Positions 9,445 through 17,289 of a stretch of 64,000 nucleotides of DNA are shown here, one piece after another. The notes beneath the pieces are model-generated. The model was not told the DNA's origin, made no database searches, and worked only from the letters and a program-made list of their open reading frames with translations. Each line of letters starts with the position of its first letter. Position 1 is the stretch's first letter. The stretch lies in the NCBI RefSeq assembly GCF_004963255.1, contig NZ_SUGA01000010.1, positions 62,001 through 126,000 of the forward strand, given 5' to 3'. Source of the DNA: Mesorhizobium sp. (GTDB taxonomy: Bacteria; Pseudomonadota; Alphaproteobacteria; Rhizobiales; Rhizobiaceae). The translations under genes and the position numbers were made by a program.

Positions 9445-10254
9445 TTACCGGCTGACGTGGCGGACTTCGTTCATCACGAAATTGGCGGCGCGCTTGCTCC
9501 GATTGCGGATCTTGAGTGTCGCTGTGTTGTCGACGAAATAGGTGTGAAGGATGCTGTCGCGGGTGCGGACTTCTGGTCCGACAGTGTCGACCGCGTGCCA
9601 GGTGTCGGTGCCGACCGCAAAGGCGTAGCCGGTGTTCGGCGAAAACGACATCCGGTGCGAATTCTCGAAACGCCCGTCCGGCATGCGCTCGGCGAAGCGG
9701 GTGCCGATATGGTTGATCGAGTCGTCCTCCGGCAAATAGAACTGGACCGTGATGCCCTTCCATTTCGTGTCGGTGTGGAAGCCGATCTTGTAGCCCGCCA
9801 CGTCGCGCGTCAGCATCGGCACCGGATACATGCCGACCTTCATGAAATCCGAGCCGAACCGGCGCTCCAGGCCCGGGGCAAGGCGGCGCATGAAGGCATC
9901 CTTCAGTTCCGGCGCGTGCAATGCCTTGCCGACCAGGGCCCAGACGGCCCGTTTCTCAGCTGGCAGATGGCGGATATATTCGGGATAGAGATCGATCTTG
10001 ATCCGTGTTGCGGTGCCGTCGGCCTTGATATTCACCTTGTTGCGCCCCTTGAGCGCCCGATATTCGCGCGCCTCGGGCATCGCGGCGCGCATGCGCTGAT
10101 AGAGGTCCGCCGGGAAGACATCGGTCATTTCCAGGTGCCAGAACGGCTTTTCCACGAAGGTGGCGCGGTTCACCGCCGCCACCATGTGGGAGACAACATG
10201 CTGCAGCGTTTGTCTGGCTGATGCTGGCGCCGCCGCGCCGTCTATGACCGACAT
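9445..10254 (-). CDS. 2OG-Fe(II) oxygenase-like protein
   Basis: A 269-residue protein with the facial triad pattern of a non-haem iron oxygenase: His160-x-Asp162 in KIGFHTDTKWKG, His220 in DTWHAVDTV and Arg232 as candidate 2-oxoglutarate ligand. The surrounding strands (ITVQFYLPEDD, GYAFAVGTDTWH) fit a double-stranded beta-helix. Similar proteins occur near glycan genes in alphaproteobacteria. The ATG at 10254 has a strong GGGGAAGGG ribosome site; a longer reading to 10362 lacks one and its extra residues look non-coding. It faces the phytase-like gene convergently. The substrate is unknown. Confidence 0.72.
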   Translation of the reverse strand: MSVIDGAAAPASARQTLQHVVSHMVAAVNRATFVEKPFWHLEMTDVFPADLYQRMRAAMPEAREYRALKGRNKVNIKADGTATRIKIDLYPEYIRHLPAEKRAVWALVGKALHAPELKDAFMRRLAPGLERRFGSDFMKVGMYPVPMLTRDVAGYKIGFHTDTKWKGITVQFYLPEDDSINHIGTRFAERMPDGRFENSHRMSFSPNTGYAFAVGTDTWHAVDTVGPEVRTRDSILHTYFVDNTATLKIRNRSKRAANFVMNEVRHVSR

Positions 10255-10472
10255 GGATAACCCTTCCCCATCCCAAGGACCCGAACCCAAATTTCTTGAA
10301 TAGATATATCGCTGCCCAGGCGGAATGCTAACCAAAGCACAGGCTGGATTGCAATGATCCACGGACTGACTTCAATTGCGGTTTCCAAATCACCAGGTGA
10401 TGTTGCATCGGCACAAAGCAAGGGCGTTGCAAGGCACCCGGCGACCATGCTGATTTGGCCGCAAGCCGATAT

Positions 10473-12248
10473 TCAACGGACCTTGTAGATCTCGATCGGC
10501 TTGCCCGCTGTCGACTGGTCCAGTTCAAGCCATGCCGGCAGGTCGCCCCGCAGCAACGCCGCGGCAAGGCCATCCGGCGCTTCCAAGCCCAGCGATATCT
10601 CTTCCGTGTTGCCGCGGCAGATCGCGATCAATCCCACTCGCTCGCGCTGGATGACGGCGCGGGCTGCCTCCGGCGTTCCCATGAAAGCGTCGAGCATGGC
10701 GAGATTGCCGCCGACATTGCGGTGGTAAGGGCCGGCCAGCGCCCGGTGGCCGGTGAACATCAATATCCCCGAGCCGAGATTGGACGAAGCAAGCACCGTC
10801 GTCGCCGGCAAGGCGGCCAGATCGCGGAAGTCGTCCGGCTTGCCGCAGGTCACGGCATGATCGGGATCGGAATTGATCTGCTGCGGCGCCTTCTGGACCA
10901 CGGATTGCGCCGCCACCGCTACCCCGGCCCAGGTCGCATTGAGCGAGACCAGCCACGCCATGACGATGGCGGTGGAGATCCGCCAAGAGGGCGCGGCGCT
11001 GGCCCTGAGGCGGATTTGCGCGATCCAGGCCGAGAGCGGCAGCACGGCGAAGGCGACAGAGAAGGTCGAGCCGCGCACCTGCCAGAGGCTGACGCCGAAG
11101 GCGACGACAAGCAGGATGGTGGCAAGCATCTCCTCGCGGCGCAGGCGACGGCTTCGCAGCTGAAAGCCGATCAGCAGGATCGCGATGAAGGGCGTCACAT
11201 AGCGCGCCGCCATCAGCTTGGGCTGGTGGATGGCGACGCTCCAGAAGGGCTGCGCTTCGGCCACGTCGGCCAGCCAAAAGGTGCGGATGCGCTCGTCCAT
11301 GCCCGCATAGGGCGATGCCAGGCACTGCGGGAAGGCTGCTTTCACAGTCACCGCGACCACCGCGGCCAGCGCCAGCATCGAAACGAACCGTGCCTGGACC
11401 GTCGATACTGTCAATGTCGAGGCGATCGCGAGGCCGAAGCCGGAAACTGCCGCAACCGCGAACTGGAAGGACGAGAAGGCGTCGCATTGGGCAACGCCCC
11501 AGTCGGAGGGCCGGATGGTCGCCACGAAGGCCAGCAAGGCGACACCCGCAAATCCAAGGCCGAAGCCTCGCGCGCTGGCGCGCTCCTTATCGTCGAGGAT
11601 GAACAGGACCGCGGCGCAGATGCCGAGCGTCGCCACATAGGGAGCGGTTTCCATGCCGACAGCGAGCGTCAGGCCGGCGCAAATGCCCGACAGCAGGGCG
11701 GCAGGCCGCCAGAAGGGCGCTTCCATCAGAAGCCAAAGGCTGGCCGCCGTCAGCAGCAGCTGGACATTGTGATGATCGATCACGCCGGGGCTGTAGACCA
11801 TCAGGAAGAAAAGCGCGGCCGTCGACAGGATGAGCGACGGCAACGCGACGTCGGTGCCGGCGAAGCGCCGAGAGGCGCGCATGAGCACGAATATGGTCAG
11901 CCCGTAAAGCGTGGTCGGCCAGATGATCTGCGCTGCCCTTTCGGCGGTGGCGGTGCTGGCGCCCACCGCGTCGAAGGCCATGACAAGCAATGCGAGCGGC
12001 GCATCCACCAGCCGGGACCAGTGCATGACGAAGCCGCCCGCCGTGCCCATCCTGTATTGATGGAGATCGAACCAGCCCTGGCCGGCGAGCAGGTCGCGGA
12101 CCTCAACCAGCCGCAGCATGCTATCATTGTCGGCGCCATAATTCGCAAGGGTGGGGAAGCCGGAAACCGCGTTGATCGTCAGCACCACCAGGGTAGCGCA
12201 TGCCGCAAGCAGGAGATCATTTTTCCAACCGGTGGCGTGCACGGTCAT
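10473..12248 (-). CDS. polytopic membrane protein, GT-C glycosyltransferase-like
   Basis: A 591-residue integral membrane protein with about a dozen hydrophobic segments and a soluble C-terminal domain from about residue 440. Two features suggest a GT-C fold as in STT3/PglB-type enzymes: an acidic pair in the first periplasmic loop (GADND, Asp40 and Asp42) and a DHH motif at 158-160 followed by NVQLLL. GT-C enzymes use polyprenyl-linked sugars at the periplasmic face. The donor and acceptor here are unknown, and no dedicated glycan operon surrounds it. Upstream on the same strand lies the spermidine-synthase-like gene, 86 nt away. Confidence 0.62.
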   Translation of the reverse strand: MTVHATGWKNDLLLAACATLVVLTINAVSGFPTLANYGADNDSMLRLVEVRDLLAGQGWFDLHQYRMGTAGGFVMHWSRLVDAPLALLVMAFDAVGASTATAERAAQIIWPTTLYGLTIFVLMRASRRFAGTDVALPSLILSTAALFFLMVYSPGVIDHHNVQLLLTAASLWLLMEAPFWRPAALLSGICAGLTLAVGMETAPYVATLGICAAVLFILDDKERASARGFGLGFAGVALLAFVATIRPSDWGVAQCDAFSSFQFAVAAVSGFGLAIASTLTVSTVQARFVSMLALAAVVAVTVKAAFPQCLASPYAGMDERIRTFWLADVAEAQPFWSVAIHQPKLMAARYVTPFIAILLIGFQLRSRRLRREEMLATILLVVAFGVSLWQVRGSTFSVAFAVLPLSAWIAQIRLRASAAPSWRISTAIVMAWLVSLNATWAGVAVAAQSVVQKAPQQINSDPDHAVTCGKPDDFRDLAALPATTVLASSNLGSGILMFTGHRALAGPYHRNVGGNLAMLDAFMGTPEAARAVIQRERVGLIAICRGNTEEISLGLEAPDGLAAALLRGDLPAWLELDQSTAGKPIEIYKVR

Positions 12249-12334
12249 GGTGGTTGCGAAGCCTTGGAGAATTTTCGCGATCCTGCACCATCAGCCGTAA
12301 CAAAGCGTAAAGCCGCCGTGGCAATCCTCTCGGA

Positions 12335-13006
12335 TCACGGAGCCTTGCTTGCAACCCAGATGACGTGGCGGGCGCCGCGCTTGCCGTGGGCGCGCGTGTT
12401 GACCTCTTCGACCGCGAAGCCTGCCTGCTTCAGCCGCCGGGTGAAGCCGCCGTCCGGTCCCTGCGACCAGACCGCCAGCACGCCGCCTGGTTTCAATGCG
12501 GCGCTAGCGGCGGCCAGCCCGGCCGCGTCATAGAGAGAGTCATTGCCCTTGTAGACGATGCCCTCGGGACCGTTGTCGACGTCGAGCAGGATGGCGTCCC
12601 AAGCGGCTTTCTGCGTCCTTATCAGCTGGCCGACATCAGCCTCGCGAATGCCGACGCGAGGATCGTCGAGGCAGCCGCCGAAGATCGTCGACATCGGCCC
12701 ACGCGCCCAGCCAACGACCGCGGGGACAAGCTCGGCGACAGTGACGGCATCGCCATCGAGCGCGGCGAGAGCGGCGCGCAAGGTGAAGCCCATGCCCAGC
12801 CCGCCGATGAGGATGCTTGGCCGCTTGCGGCCGGCGATCCGCTCGCAGGAAAGCCTGGCGAGCGCCTCCTCGGAGCCGCTGAGGCGGCTGTTCATCAGCT
12901 CGTTGGTGCCGAGCATGATCGAGAATTCAGTGCCGCGCTGCTTCAGGCGCAATTCCTGGCCGCCATCGGGCGTGCGGGCCGAATCAAGCTGAACCCAGGG
13001 GATCAC
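12335..13006 (-). CDS. spermidine-synthase-like SAM-fold protein
   Basis: A 223-residue class I methyltransferase-fold protein related to spermidine synthases. The nucleotide-binding loop GGLGMG is at residues 68-73, followed by the acidic VAELVP strand end and DAILLDVDNGPEG, which resembles the putrescine-side DxxDG region. Bona fide spermidine synthases are usually 280-300 residues, so this short form may lack the N-terminal beta hairpin needed for polyamines. The start is GTG with a GAGAG ribosome site. A GAGCATGATC-type palindrome lies just upstream. Function is best left as predicted aminopropyl- or methyltransferase-like. Confidence 0.75.
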   Translation of the reverse strand: MIPWVQLDSARTPDGGQELRLKQRGTEFSIMLGTNELMNSRLSGSEEALARLSCERIAGRKRPSILIGGLGMGFTLRAALAALDGDAVTVAELVPAVVGWARGPMSTIFGGCLDDPRVGIREADVGQLIRTQKAAWDAILLDVDNGPEGIVYKGNDSLYDAAGLAAASAALKPGGVLAVWSQGPDGGFTRRLKQAGFAVEEVNTRAHGKRGARHVIWVASKAP

Positions 13007-13023
13007 GGTCTCTCTTTTGACTT

Positions 13024-13072
13024 GAGCATGATCTTTTCCAAAAACCGAGTCCCACTTTTTGGGATCATGCTC
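13024..13072. repeat. GAGCATGATC...GATCATGCTC palindromic repeat
   Basis: Perfect 10-bp outer arms (13024-13033 and 13063-13072) plus inner complementary CCAAAAA/TTTTTGG form a long hairpin of a style often met as dispersed intergenic repeats in rhizobia (recalled, not searched). The right arm contains the yhhQ stop codon, so the repeat supplies the last residues of that protein. It also lies just upstream of the spermidine-synthase-like start. Confidence 0.75.
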
Positions 13073-13751
13073 CGACGGCGACCGCCGGCTGGCTCCACCG
13101 CGCGGCGAGCAGCCGGTAGGGGATCAGCGCCACGACGGCGATGATGAGCTTCACCGAAAGGTCGCCAAGCGCCCAGGAGACCCAGCGCATCGTCTCAACC
13201 GGCAGCACGCCCATCAGCGGCGCGGTCTCCAGCGCGAAACTGTCATTGGGGCCGGCAAAGGCGAAGGCGGCGGAAAAGGCGACGCCGAAGAAGACGAGCG
13301 TGTCGAACACCGAGCCGACCAGCGTGCCGACGATCGGCGCGCGCCACCAGCTCTGCCGGCGCAGCCGGTTGAAGACGGTGACGTCGAGCAATTGCGCGGT
13401 GAGGAAGGCAGCGCCGGAAGCGGCCGCGATGCGCACCAGCCGATCGGCGGCGGTCTCGAACTCGATCAGGCCATGGCGGAACAGGAAGGGCGGGACCAGG
13501 ATCGAGCAAGTCACCGCAGTCATGAAGCCGACGAACACCACCTTGCGCGCCACGGCCGGGCCGTAGCGGCGGTTGGCGAGGTCGGTAACCAGGAAGGAGA
13601 AGGGATAGGTGAAGGCGCCCCAGGTGAGCAGGTCGGCGAGCGACAGGCCGCCAATCTGACCCTGCATCGGGAACTGCACGAGGATGTTGGAGGCCACGAC
13701 GACAAGCGCCATGGCGGCCACGAAGGGCAGGTATCGCGTCAGGAAATACAT
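13065..13751 (-). CDS. yhhQ: queuosine precursor transporter YhhQ
   Basis: A 228-residue membrane protein of the VUT/COG1738 family with about six hydrophobic segments. The signature TYPFSFLVTDLANRRYGPAV (residues 48-67) is diagnostic for YhhQ, which imports preQ0/preQ1 for queuosine synthesis in tRNA. Its start codon is embedded in a preQ1-I-like structure, which supports the assignment independently. rpmB lies 107 nt upstream on the same strand, so it may be read through from rpmB or have its own promoter. The final codons lie inside a palindromic repeat. Confidence 0.92.
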   Translation of the reverse strand: MYFLTRYLPFVAAMALVVVASNILVQFPMQGQIGGLSLADLLTWGAFTYPFSFLVTDLANRRYGPAVARKVVFVGFMTAVTCSILVPPFLFRHGLIEFETAADRLVRIAAASGAAFLTAQLLDVTVFNRLRRQSWWRAPIVGTLVGSVFDTLVFFGVAFSAAFAFAGPNDSFALETAPLMGVLPVETMRWVSWALGDLSVKLIIAVVALIPYRLLAARWSQPAVAVGA

Positions 13752-13777
13752 TTTTTTATCCTGGGTAATGGAACCAG
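13749..13777 (-). promoter_or_regulatory. candidate preQ1-I riboswitch overlapping the yhhQ start codon
   Basis: Read on the minus strand: stem CTGG/CCAG, loop TTCCATTAC, then GATAAAAAA and the ATG. This follows the preQ1-I plan: short P1, loop with UUC, a cytosine just before the 3' arm that would read the ligand, an A-rich tail, and a 3-bp pseudoknot. Here the loop CAU would pair with the AUG start codon, giving translational repression when preQ1 is bound. The gene controlled is a preQ1/preQ0 importer, which is the expected logic. Not verified by covariance model. Confidence 0.65.
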
Positions 13778-13778
13778 C

Positions 13779-13799
13779 CGAGCGTCAAGGCGACGCTCG
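13779..13799 (-). repeat. 8-bp hairpin upstream of the preQ1-like element
   Basis: CGAGCGTC and GACGCTCG flank a 5-nt loop, one nucleotide upstream of the riboswitch-like stem. A second hairpin (GCACCGG/CCGGTGC, 13811-13829) lies between it and the rpmB stop. Neither is followed by a T-run, so they are not clear terminators; they may help insulate or stabilise the rpmB transcript end. Confidence 0.5.
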
Positions 13800-13858
13800 C
13801 TCATATCCGAGCACCGGTCTGGCCGGTGCCCGAGGCGGTCGTCCCGCGCCCGAACGCT

Positions 13859-14155
13859 TTAAGCGGCCGACTGCTCGGCAAGCTTCTTAGCGATCTGCTT
13901 CTTCAGCAGACGAGCGCGCTGCGACAATTCCTTGACGTCCGCCTTGACCAGGAAGGCGTCGAGGCCACCGCGATGCTCGACCGAACGCAGCGCGTTGGCC
14001 GAAATGCGCAGCCGAACATTCTGGTTCAGCGCTTCGGAAATCAGCGTCACATTGACCAGGTTCGGCAGGAAGCGACGCTTGGTCTTGTTGTTGGCGTGGC
14101 TCACATTGTTGCCGGTCTGGACTGCCTTGGCAGTGAGTTCGCAGGTGCGGGACAT
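13859..14155 (-). CDS. rpmB: 50S ribosomal protein L28
   Basis: A 98-residue protein with the L28 signature [20 protein letters not shown] followed by [11 protein letters not shown], a length normal for alphaproteobacteria. It is a large-subunit ribosomal protein. The only Cys is in the N-terminal RTCELT motif, so this is not the zinc-ribbon (four-Cys) version. A strong sigma-70-type promoter lies about 95 nt upstream. yhhQ follows on the same strand, and the DUF3108 gene is divergent. Confidence 0.98.
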   Translation of the reverse strand: MSRTCELTAKAVQTGNNVSHANNKTKRRFLPNLVNVTLISEALNQNVRLRISANALRSVEHRGGLDAFLVKADVKELSQRARLLKKQIAKKLAEQSAA

Positions 14156-14249
14156 TTGTCTAACCTTCAGTTTCTAAACCTGCCAAACCATTCTGCCCGC
14201 GCCAGGCGGCGCGCGGTCTCGGTCAGGCGGCCTTTGGAAAAGTTGGCGT

Positions 14250-14278
14250 TCCATAGTGGCATTTCGCCATTGCGTCAA
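14250..14278 (-). promoter_or_regulatory. sigma-70-type promoter for rpmB
   Basis: On the minus strand TTGACG (14278-14273) and TATGGA (14255-14250) are separated by exactly 17 nt. Transcription would start near 14243 and leave a leader of almost 90 nt before the rpmB ATG. Confidence 0.6.
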
Positions 14279-14412
14279 GCTCCGGCACGTCGCCTGCCGT
14301 CGGGCGCGCTCCATATAAAGGCCGGATTTCATACTATAAGCCCTTCGCGAAGGGATATGCTAGGCTGGAGCCGTTGCGTTCTGGCCGAACCGCAAGGGAT
14401 TCGCCAGCCGCC

Positions 14413-15204
14413 ATGCTCCGTCCACCTCATGCATTCGCCACCCTTCTTGCCCTTGCCGTGCCGGCAACAAGCTTCGCCGCCACGGCCCCGCAATCCTTCA
14501 AGGGCGAATATACGGTGTCCTATCTCGGCCTTTCGATTGCCAGGGCGTCCTTTTCAAGCCGCTATGTGGGCGATACCTACGCCATCAACGGCACCGTCTC
14601 CGCCGCCGGGCTGGGCAGGCTGTTCGACGACACGAAAGGCACGATTTCGTCGAAAGGCATCATTTCCGACAAGCGGATGACGCCACAGGCGTTCAGGGCC
14701 GACTATACGTCCGGCAAGAAGTCCTCCATGGTCGACATCCGCTTCAGCAACGGGGCGGTCTCCTCCACGCAAGTCGTTCCCGCTCCAGGGAAACGCGATC
14801 CGAAGAGCTGGGTGCCGATCGGCGACGGAGACCTGAAATCGGTGCTCGATCCGATGGCCGCGACCGTCATCCATGCCGACAGCCTGGACAAGGTCTGCGG
14901 ACGCACGGTCAAGTTCTATGATGGCGAGATGCGCGCCGACCTGACACTGACCTATGCCTCCAGGGGGTCGATCGCGGTGCCGGGCTACAAGGGCGACACG
15001 GTGACCTGCAAGATGGGCTTCGAGCCGGTGGCGGGCTATCGCAAGGGACGCAAGGCGCTAAACTACCTCAAGAACAAGAGCCGCATGCTGGTGACGTTTG
15101 CACCGGTCGGTCAATCCGGCGTATATGCGCCGATCCGCGCCACGGTTGGGACCCAGATCGGTCCGCTGACCATCAGCGCCGGACGGTTCGAAGCGGTAAA
15201 TTAA
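14413..15204 (+). CDS. DUF3108 domain periplasmic protein
   Basis: A 263-residue protein with a signal peptide (MLRPPHAFATLLALAVPATS, cleavage near FAATA). The rest fits DUF3108: GEYTVSYLGLSIARASF at the start of the domain, then a beta-rich body ending with PIRATVGTQIGPLTISAGRF. The family is exported and of unknown function; it is frequently found beside rpmB in rhizobia (recalled). The ATG at 14413 gives a clean signal peptide; an upstream TTG at 14374 would place charged residues before it. It is divergent from rpmB. Confidence 0.85.
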   Translation: MLRPPHAFATLLALAVPATSFAATAPQSFKGEYTVSYLGLSIARASFSSRYVGDTYAINGTVSAAGLGRLFDDTKGTISSKGIISDKRMTPQAFRADYTSGKKSSMVDIRFSNGAVSSTQVVPAPGKRDPKSWVPIGDGDLKSVLDPMAATVIHADSLDKVCGRTVKFYDGEMRADLTLTYASRGSIAVPGYKGDTVTCKMGFEPVAGYRKGRKALNYLKNKSRMLVTFAPVGQSGVYAPIRATVGTQIGPLTISAGRFEAVN

Positions 15205-15291
15205 TTCAGTTTTACGCAATTCCGGACGGAAAACCGCAAGGCACTTTTCCTGGAATTGCTCGAGGCGCCGCCGCGCGCCGGCAGGGGAGAT

Positions 15292-16179
15292 ATGGGGCGC
15301 GCAACATTGATCGGGTTTTCGGCGGTCGCCATGTGGGCGCTGCTGGCGCTGCTCACCGACGCCTCGGGGCAGGTGCCGCCATTCCTGCTGTCGGCCATCA
15401 CCTTCGCCATCGGCACCTGCGTCGGGCTGGCGGCCCGGCTGGTGATGCCGGCGCCCGACCGCAGTGAGAAGATCCCGCCACAGGTCTGGGTGATCGGCAT
15501 AGCCGGCCTGTTCGGCTACCATTTCTTCTACTTCACGGCGCTGCGCAACGCGCCGGCGGTCGAGGCGAGCCTGATCGCCTATCTGTGGCCGCTGCTGATC
15601 GTGCTGGGTTCCGCGCTGATGCCAGGCGAGCGGCTGGCCTGGAACCATGTCGTCGGCGCGCTGCTCGGCCTTGCCGGTACCTTCCTGATCGTCACCAAGA
15701 GCGGCGGGCTGGCCTTCGACGCGCGCTATGCCTTCGGCTACGCGATGGCCGCCGTCTGCGCGCTTTTGTGGTCGTCCTATTCGCTTCTGTCGCGGCGCTT
15801 CCCATCGGTGCCGACCTCCATCGTCACCTGGTTCTGCGCGGCCACGTCGGTGCTTTCGCTGGTCTGCCATTTTCTGCTTGAGAAGACCGTGCTGCCCGAC
15901 GGCCCCGGACAGTGGCTGGCGGTGATCGGGCTCGGCCTGATGCCGGTCGGCGCGGCCTTCTACGCCTGGGACATCGGCGTCAAGCGCGGCAACATCCAGG
16001 TGCTGGGCGCCGCGAGCTATGCCGCGCCGCTGTTGTCGACGCTGGTACTGATCGCCGCCGGCGTCGCCGAGCCGTCGCTGCGCATCCTTGCAGCCTGCGT
16101 GCTCATCACCGGGGGTGCCGCGCTGGCCGCGAAGTCTCTGCTGATGCGCAAGCCGGCGGTCAAAGAGGTGAACGCATGA
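15292..16179 (+). CDS. EamA/DMT family transporter
   Basis: A 295-residue membrane protein with ten predicted hydrophobic helices arranged as two EamA repeats (the second begins near GYAMAAVCALLWSSYSLLSR). The AYLWPLLIVLGSAL segment resembles YddG-type aromatic amino acid exporters, but the substrate is not provable from sequence. The ATG at 15292 follows a GGGGAG ribosome site; an upstream TTG at 15256 lacks one. Its stop overlaps the next gene (ATGA), so the lysoplasmalogenase-like gene is translationally coupled. Confidence 0.87.
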   Translation: MGRATLIGFSAVAMWALLALLTDASGQVPPFLLSAITFAIGTCVGLAARLVMPAPDRSEKIPPQVWVIGIAGLFGYHFFYFTALRNAPAVEASLIAYLWPLLIVLGSALMPGERLAWNHVVGALLGLAGTFLIVTKSGGLAFDARYAFGYAMAAVCALLWSSYSLLSRRFPSVPTSIVTWFCAATSVLSLVCHFLLEKTVLPDGPGQWLAVIGLGLMPVGAAFYAWDIGVKRGNIQVLGAASYAAPLLSTLVLIAAGVAEPSLRILAACVLITGGAALAAKSLLMRKPAVKEVNA

Positions 16180-16853
16180 TGCCGTTTCCCGGCGGCATCG
16201 AGGCCAACGCCAACGCGACGCTTCTGTTTTCGTTCGTCGCGGCCGTGATCTACGCCTTTGCGCTCGACATGCCGCCGAAATGGACGCGCACGGCGGCAAA
16301 GACGCTTGCCGTCGCCTTGCTGGCCGTGCTTGCCGCCATGCAGGGCGGTCCGCTGCTGCTCGTCGCGGCGCTGGGCTTGAGCGCCATCGGCGACGCCTTC
16401 CTGTCGCGCGACGGCGACAAGGCCTTCCTCGGCGGGCTGGCGAGCTTCCTCGCCGGCCACATCGCCTATGTCGCGCTGTTCTCGCAGGCAGGTGGCGGGC
16501 TCCGACTGTTGAGCGCCGAATCCTGGCGGGGCGCGATCGCGCTCACCATGGCTGCATTCAGCATCGTCATGCTTGCCGCGCTCTGGCGCTGCGTCGGCCC
16601 GCAACTGCGCATCCCGATCGCCGTCTATGTCGCGGCGATCCTCGCCATGGGCATTTCGGCGCTCACCAGCGGCAGCGCATGGGTCATCGCCGGCGCGGTG
16701 CTGTTCATCGCTTCGGACGGGTTGCTGGCGACCGAGCGCTTCCTGCTCGCGGCGATCTCGCCGCAGCGCCTGTGGATGCGCTACGCGGTCTGGGTGCTTT
16801 ATTACGCCGCCCAGCTGGCGATCACGCTGGGGTTCTTGTTGGGTTCGTCTTAA
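16176..16853 (+). CDS. YhhN/TMEM86 family lysoplasmalogenase-like membrane protein
   Basis: A 225-residue, mostly hydrophobic protein with about eight helices. Conserved YhhN features are visible: ALGLSAIGDAFLS, GLASFLAGHIAYVALF and the late VLFIASDGLLATERF with buried acidic residues. TMEM86 members hydrolyse the vinyl-ether bond of lysoplasmalogens; bacterial YhhN function is less certain and plasmalogens are not expected in most alphaproteobacteria. The first ATG (16176) overlaps the stop of the EamA gene; a second ATG follows immediately. Confidence 0.8.
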   Translation: MMPFPGGIEANANATLLFSFVAAVIYAFALDMPPKWTRTAAKTLAVALLAVLAAMQGGPLLLVAALGLSAIGDAFLSRDGDKAFLGGLASFLAGHIAYVALFSQAGGGLRLLSAESWRGAIALTMAAFSIVMLAALWRCVGPQLRIPIAVYVAAILAMGISALTSGSAWVIAGAVLFIASDGLLATERFLLAAISPQRLWMRYAVWVLYYAAQLAITLGFLLGSS

Positions 16854-16893
16854 TCCTTCGTCGCGAGTTCGATGGATGGCAGCAAACTGATGC

Positions 16894-17187
16894 TCATCGC
16901 AGCAATATGGAACGGAGTGTCAGGTATGTCATGTATAAGGATGCACCGAGGGCGATGAAAAAAAGCGCGGCGAACAAGCGCCTTTGAAGCGTTGGAGATT
17001 GCTTCCATTCCTGAAAAAGTCTCCAAGACCAGAAGATCAGGCAGGCTTCAAAGAACGTGCTCATTACAAACAGCGCGACAAATACGCTCTTCGGAAAAAT
17101 AGCTCGCGACAGAAGACCTACTACGCCAATCGCGACAAAGACAGCAATGAGTGCTTTGTTTCGCCTGGGCAGCCGATGATCATTCAT
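16894..17187 (-). CDS. small hypothetical membrane protein
   Basis: A 97-residue protein with three hydrophobic segments (about residues 12-30, 34-54 and 69-90) separated by charged loops, including a basic stretch SPTLQRRLF. No family was recognised. Base composition is noticeably more AT-rich than the neighbours, and the gene lies alone between a plus-strand and a minus-strand unit, which hints at recent acquisition. An AGGGA-like ribosome site lies somewhat far upstream. It is called a gene because its hydrophobic pattern and length are coherent, but it could be spurious. Confidence 0.5.
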   Translation of the reverse strand: MNDHRLPRRNKALIAVFVAIGVVGLLSRAIFPKSVFVALFVMSTFFEACLIFWSWRLFQEWKQSPTLQRRLFAALFFIALGASLYMTYLTLRSILLR

Positions 17188-17289
17188 CTCGACACGTCCC
17201 TGGAATTCTTTTAACGGTGCTTATCCGGATCATCCAACATGCTGGCAAGCATTGGTTGCACCACAGTTAATGGGGCATGTCTTTCGGTA

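Noticed and set aside
10455..12533. A 692-codon frame opposite the GT-C-like gene
   Set aside because: No recognisable domain and biased Arg/Gly/Gln content; the minus-strand gene has coherent membrane helices.
13779..13829. Intrinsic terminator for rpmB
   Set aside because: Two good hairpins exist, but neither is followed by a T-run.
14341..14354. Palindrome CCCTTCGCGAAGGG as an operator of the DUF3108 gene
   Set aside because: Self-complementary but short and isolated; no regulator or repeat partner seen.
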